Of a DNA stretch of 64,000 nucleotides, positions 60,901-64,000 are shown piece after piece. The translations under genes were made by a program, and so were the position numbers. The DNA is from Rhizophagus irregularis (lineage: Eukaryota; Glomeromycota; Glomeromycetes; Glomerales; Glomeraceae): contig NC_089444.1 in the NCBI RefSeq assembly GCF_026210795.1, forward strand, positions 4,764,501 through 4,828,500, read 5' to 3'. The notes under the pieces were generated by a model that saw only the letters and a program-made list of their open reading frames with translations, was not told the origin of the DNA and did no database searches. Positions within the stretch are counted from its first letter, which is position 1; every line of letters begins with the position of its first letter.

Positions 60901-61134
60901 TCCAGGCAAATTTTGCGACAATGACATCTGTTCGACCTGTGCATTCATGTATTGAGAAACAAGAATTTGACAAATTGATTTCCTATGTTGTTCATAACTA
61001 TCATCCTTCATTTCTGATGGAGTTTTTTCAGTTTCTACCCTATGTTCTTTTATATTATCGTTATCATGAATATCAATTTTCGTTTCTGCTGATGCGAATG
61101 TATTATTTTGAGTTTCAACTTCAATTTCATCCAT

Positions 61135-62323
61135 ATCACGTGAATGAAATTTTATTTATAAAAAAATTTACGAAAAATAATAATTTTTTTGTTTTTTGTC
61201 GTCCTTTTATAAAAAACTGACGAATTTATAAATTTACGTATATCAAAGTATAATAAATATACACGCCAAGCAAATTAATTTTTTTAACGATAAAAGTTAA
61301 CTTATTTAATTAAAAAAATTAATATTTTATCATGCGTAACGTTTTGGTACAAAATATTACATCAGAGAAAACGATAAAAAAAAAATTTATTGTGCAGGAT
61401 AAAATAGGTTATCCTGATTGATAATCATTTACCTACTGGAGATCAAAAATTCATTTATGCATACCTAGTTGGCATAAATCATTTGCATCATCACGTAAAT
61501 GACAGGCTATACCCTGGGTTAGCTTATTTTTTATAGAATCAACCGGTAGGCTGATCATTTTATGCAATTCTAGTAAAATTACGCAGGATATATCCAATGA
61601 TTGACAAAATTCTATACAATCACCATCAAAATTTTTTTGGAGGTTTTCTCATAGAAAAAACACACGCTCCTAAAAGAGCCAGAATAAGGTTTAAATGCAT
61701 TTTTTGTTTCTGGATTGGTGAAAGAAAAAAATATGAATCCGTTTTAGCGTACTATTTATCCAGAATAATACTGGTTTAAATAATGAGTAAAGAAAATTCG
61801 TTGAAAAATAAATTCAGATTTTACTGATCGGTGATATAATGGATGTATTGAAGTCTATTAGCATTTATTCAGGAAAATGCACTAGCTGATCTTGACTTTT
61901 TCAGAAAATAAACTAATATTTCCTTTTATTGAACACATCTTTGAAGCACGAATAATTATGGGGAAAGCTATGACTAATTTGGATCAACTATGAATTTAGT
62001 TATTGCAAAAATTTAATTCTCCTTTATCCTTATTTTGTCTAGTATCTCAACAGGCATATGATGCAGCTTATAAAAAACTTGGTGGTCACGTATTACAACA
62101 TCCTACACGCTCTTTATTTAGAGCTGTTCAAGTTTTAATCCACGATTTTTATTAACATTTATTCTTATCAAATTATCAAGGAACTAGTTAATCTATCAAC
62201 ATCTCTTGTTCAAGAATGGTCTATTTAGGTTAATTTTAATTAAATCTTATTGAATTGAAATGAATTGAATGATAAATAGCACGCAATTACATTTGTCTTC
62301 CTGCTGGGTATGAAACTATAAAG
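61135..62323. other. Upstream region of the channel gene with coding relics
   Basis: At 62035-62150 (plus) the reading AYDAAYKKLGGHVLQHPTRS then LFRAVQVL looks like a decayed transposase or host exon; several stops follow. I cannot name the family. Nothing else is supported. Confidence 0.35.
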
Positions 62324-62449
62324 ATGGATAAAGGCAAGGCACGAGAGATTCCAGAGGACCGCGCAAAGACCGATATGGAGCGCGAGTGGAAAGCTGCCAA
62401 TGGACTCATAGACGAGTTTGATGAAGAGGCCTGCACGGTAGAAAGATGA
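62324..62449 (+). CDS. Short GC-richer ORF, 41 aa
   Basis: ATG 62324 to TGA 62449 reads MDKGKAREIPEDRAKTDMER then EWKAANGLIDEFDEEACTVE and R. Charged and probably helical. Its base composition (near 50% GC) differs sharply from the AT-rich flanks and from the other genes. It could be the last exon of a gene whose upstream part is lost, or an acquired fragment. No family recognised, no signal peptide. Confidence 0.4.
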   Translation: MDKGKAREIPEDRAKTDMEREWKAANGLIDEFDEEACTVER

Positions 62450-63019
62450 TGTTTTTTCGGGTCCCAATTTAAATATATATATCACGTGACTTTCGACTAA
62501 GCACGTGTGAGTCGTGCGATACAAATAAGTATCCTCTCTTTCTACTAAATTTTAGTAGTTACAGCCTCCAGACTTTTTAGACGTAACAGTAATTTTGTCT
62601 TTGACTAACGTTTCATTTTTTTTTCTGAGACGTTACCATTAAGAATTGATTTTAATATTTACGGTAAGTTTTTTTTTATTTTTATCCTTTTTTTAATTTT
62701 CAAGAAAATGACTTGTAATAATCGTTAAAGTTGTTACTGTCGGAATTTAGGAGATCAATAAGCGCTTTGTTTCTACAGGAGAGCAATTAATTTTATATTT
62801 CAGAAGAAAATGTGTAGTACAACTAACGTAATGCTCATTGTAAAATTTTTCAAATTGTTACTCTATGTAAGTTCGATAGGAAGGAAAAGAATGTCAGTTT
62901 ATGTAATATTTCTGGTAATGCTGATGTCGATGGCAAAGGACAAATTGTAGACATTGCATCATGTGATGTGTACCCTTTTTCTTTCGGCAGAGAAACTTTT
63001 TCTAATTTAGCGGATTTTT
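62450..63019. other. Intergenic stretch
   Basis: Contains TATCACGTGACTTTC at 62481 and donor/acceptor-like phrases (ACGGTAAGTTTT at 62660). No gene. Confidence 0.35.
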
Positions 63020-63215
63020 GATTGGGAATTGAAACTTGATAATTGTCTTGACGAAGATTTTGATGAGAGTTCGATCAAATTCTTTTTATAACGAAATGTT
63101 TAACGTTTCGTTCTAGACAATGTCAAAATGGGAACTCAGGATATTGGTGAGAATTCGGTCAAATTTTTTTTAATATACTTTTTGACGAAACTTTTCTAAA
63201 GTTTCGTTCTTGTTT
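63020..63215 (+). repeat. Two-unit array of exon-like pieces and hairpins
   Basis: Two units of about 90 bp pair a GATGAGAGTTCGATCAAATT or GGTGAGAATTCGGTCAAATT donor-like phrase with a hairpin (ACGAAATGTTTAACGTTTCG; ACGAAACTTTTCTAAAGTTT) and TTCTAG. The layout matches the array at 57989-59943 in miniature. Confidence 0.55.
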
Positions 63216-63476
63216 TTATATATGATGAACGCGTTGGTTCTCTTTTCATTACTAATTAGACTAACTTATTTTAGATTAATTAATTACAGTATGGACTGTT
63301 TTCAAAAAATAAGTAATTAACGACTTTTCGTGGAATTTGTTGGGTATGTGAGAGGGGATGTCTGGTAACCATTGTAAAATTTGGTATTAACCTTTCACCT
63401 TTCTCACATACCATTCAGGATTTCAAATTCGTAGATATGGAAGGGACGTTAATAGGAAAACTTTACTTTAATTAAC

Positions 63477-63953
63477 ATAAAGACTGGAAAATGTACGTGT
63501 TTTGATTATATCTGGAACGGACCTTTTAGAGATACTTGTAAGCATTGTCATGCTGCATTGATTTATCAAGAAGCAATCAAGTCTTCCGATATGTTACTTT
63601 TTAAACAAGAGATTAAAAAGGAATTAGTACAAATATTTTAAAAATAAGCAGAGAGTATTGCCCATGGAATCAAAAAATATCTCAATATACAAAGAAGACA
63701 TTGAAACTGCTTACTTGGAAATTGTTAATTTATATAACACAAATGGTAATTAATAATCTTATTTGCTTTTTATTAAACATACAATAATCTAATTAATTTA
63801 ATTAATGTTATTTTAGGTTTGGCAATATTTAAATCATATTCCCGACCAAATGAAAATAATAATGATCCATTTCGGCCTGTAGAACTAAATAATTATAAAA
63901 GTAACAATGGGGCTCCTCCAAAATCATCAGCAAAACCCAAGAAAACCAAATAG
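63477..63953 (+). pseudogene. MULE transposase 3' end with SWIM zinc finger
   Basis: Open from about 63477: KTGKCTCFDYIWNGPFRDTC then KHCHAALIYQEA, a SWIM pattern CxC...CxH as found near the C-terminus of Mutator-like transposases. One frame change occurs near 63630 (frame 1 ends in ELVQIF; the next frame continues YFKNKQRVLPMESKN). The sequence runs through an intron (about 63751-63816, GT-AG) and ends SSAKPKKTK-stop at 63953. The catalytic region is not present upstream within the window, so this is a truncated copy. Confidence 0.7.
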
Positions 63954-64000
63954 AATTCTTAAAGATACTGATCGGAATACACCATTTTCCGAACAAATAC

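Larger units (their letters stand above)
56287..60941 (+). mobile_element. 4655-bp CACTA-like element with mini-exon array
   Basis: Ends CACAGGTCGAA at 56287 and inverse at 60941; target duplication CAT (56284-56286, 60942-60944). The left flank region (56300-57300) and right region (60080-60900) are arrays of variant short repeats. The centre holds a pyrimidine-rich tract (57784-57945), the mini-exon array (57997-59943) and a purine-rich tract (59382-59600). No transposase is recognisable. It shares its end sequence with 49436-54813 but not its interior. Confidence 0.75.
47345..61134 (-). pseudogene. TRP-like ion-channel gene with three transposon insertions
   Basis: Segments in order: 61134-60942 (MDEIEVETQNNTF... 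QILVSQYMN), 56286-55535 (DEGYGSDNY, EDKSFLGWPI, a beta-propeller-like N-terminal region), intron 55473-55534, 55472-54814 (to WNNIYKLFVKGNEI), 49435-48492 (YDSKFINEHYKQIFKN, FIVPFPQICVYQ, a KNKDNDHK repeat, FYNWWNFAAIIDYKWNTF) and 48063-47345 (RVYYYLIWLFYIIFYICYS, LLFFRVFKSFGIYFAI, VFPFLVLLFFIILGYAQAFF, ending FTSLLAVYNLLTG at a donor). An intron lies near 47785-47843. From memory this is an ion-transport family expanded in Rhizophagus. Removing each insertion with one duplication restores frame, but several small frame changes (near 49215, 48700, 55340, 55360) and a missing C-terminus show it is dead. Confidence 0.8.

Noticed and set aside
49436-60941. Large insertions as giant introns (the end CAG-GT could be a donor)
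   Set aside because: The other border reads ACCTGTG with no AG at the junction, and splicing to the next AG in the first case would change frame.

Overview
The window looks like nuclear DNA of an arbuscular mycorrhizal fungus, most likely Rhizophagus irregularis or a close relative (Glomeromycotina). This is inferred from the very AT-rich sequence, 60-105 nt GT-AG introns, BTB-BACK-TLDc and ML-domain gene families, a TRP-like ion-channel family I associate with Rhizophagus, and a dense mix of hAT, Tc1/mariner, MULE, CACTA-like and LINE elements. No database was searched.

Layout. 0-10 kb: a small repeat-bearing ORF, then a decaying tandem cluster of secreted ML-domain (lipid-recognition) genes on the minus strand, with two whole copies and three remnants. 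12-14.5 kb: a spliced gene of about 670 aa with a nucleotidyltransferase-like start. 15-18 kb: a hAT MITE, a broken zinc-finger gene and a Tc1/mariner remnant. 18-28 kb: two FAD monooxygenases and two BTB genes, all with clean splice sites, plus a LINE tail and small MITEs. 28-36 kb: gene-poor, with a 42-aa secreted peptide gene (32.4 kb) and a LINE remnant. 36-47 kb: a run of DNA transposons. These include a nearly whole hAT nested in a MITE, and a 4.2 kb element with TTA target duplications and a DDE-type protein whose superfamily I do not recognise; a 370-bp MITE shares its ends.

47-61 kb: one ion-channel gene (minus strand, start near 61134) hit in its exons by three transposons. Each has a perfect 3-bp target duplication, and removing it restores the local reading frame. 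The two large insertions share the end CACAGGTCGAA. The one at 56287-60941 carries the most unusual structure in the window: a tandem array of about 14 introns (78-98 nt), most of the exon-like pieces between them being 31-43 nt. Each intron has one hairpin at its donor and a second hairpin presenting a branch-point-like CTAAC. The first five pieces join into an open frame of 49 codons. 61-64 kb: fragments, a second small array of the same style, and the SWIM-domain 3' end of a MULE.

The host genes appear to be independent loci and not a pathway. The FAD monooxygenase and BTB genes occur as pairs of paralogues, and the ML genes as a tandem family. The main story is repeated transposon invasion.
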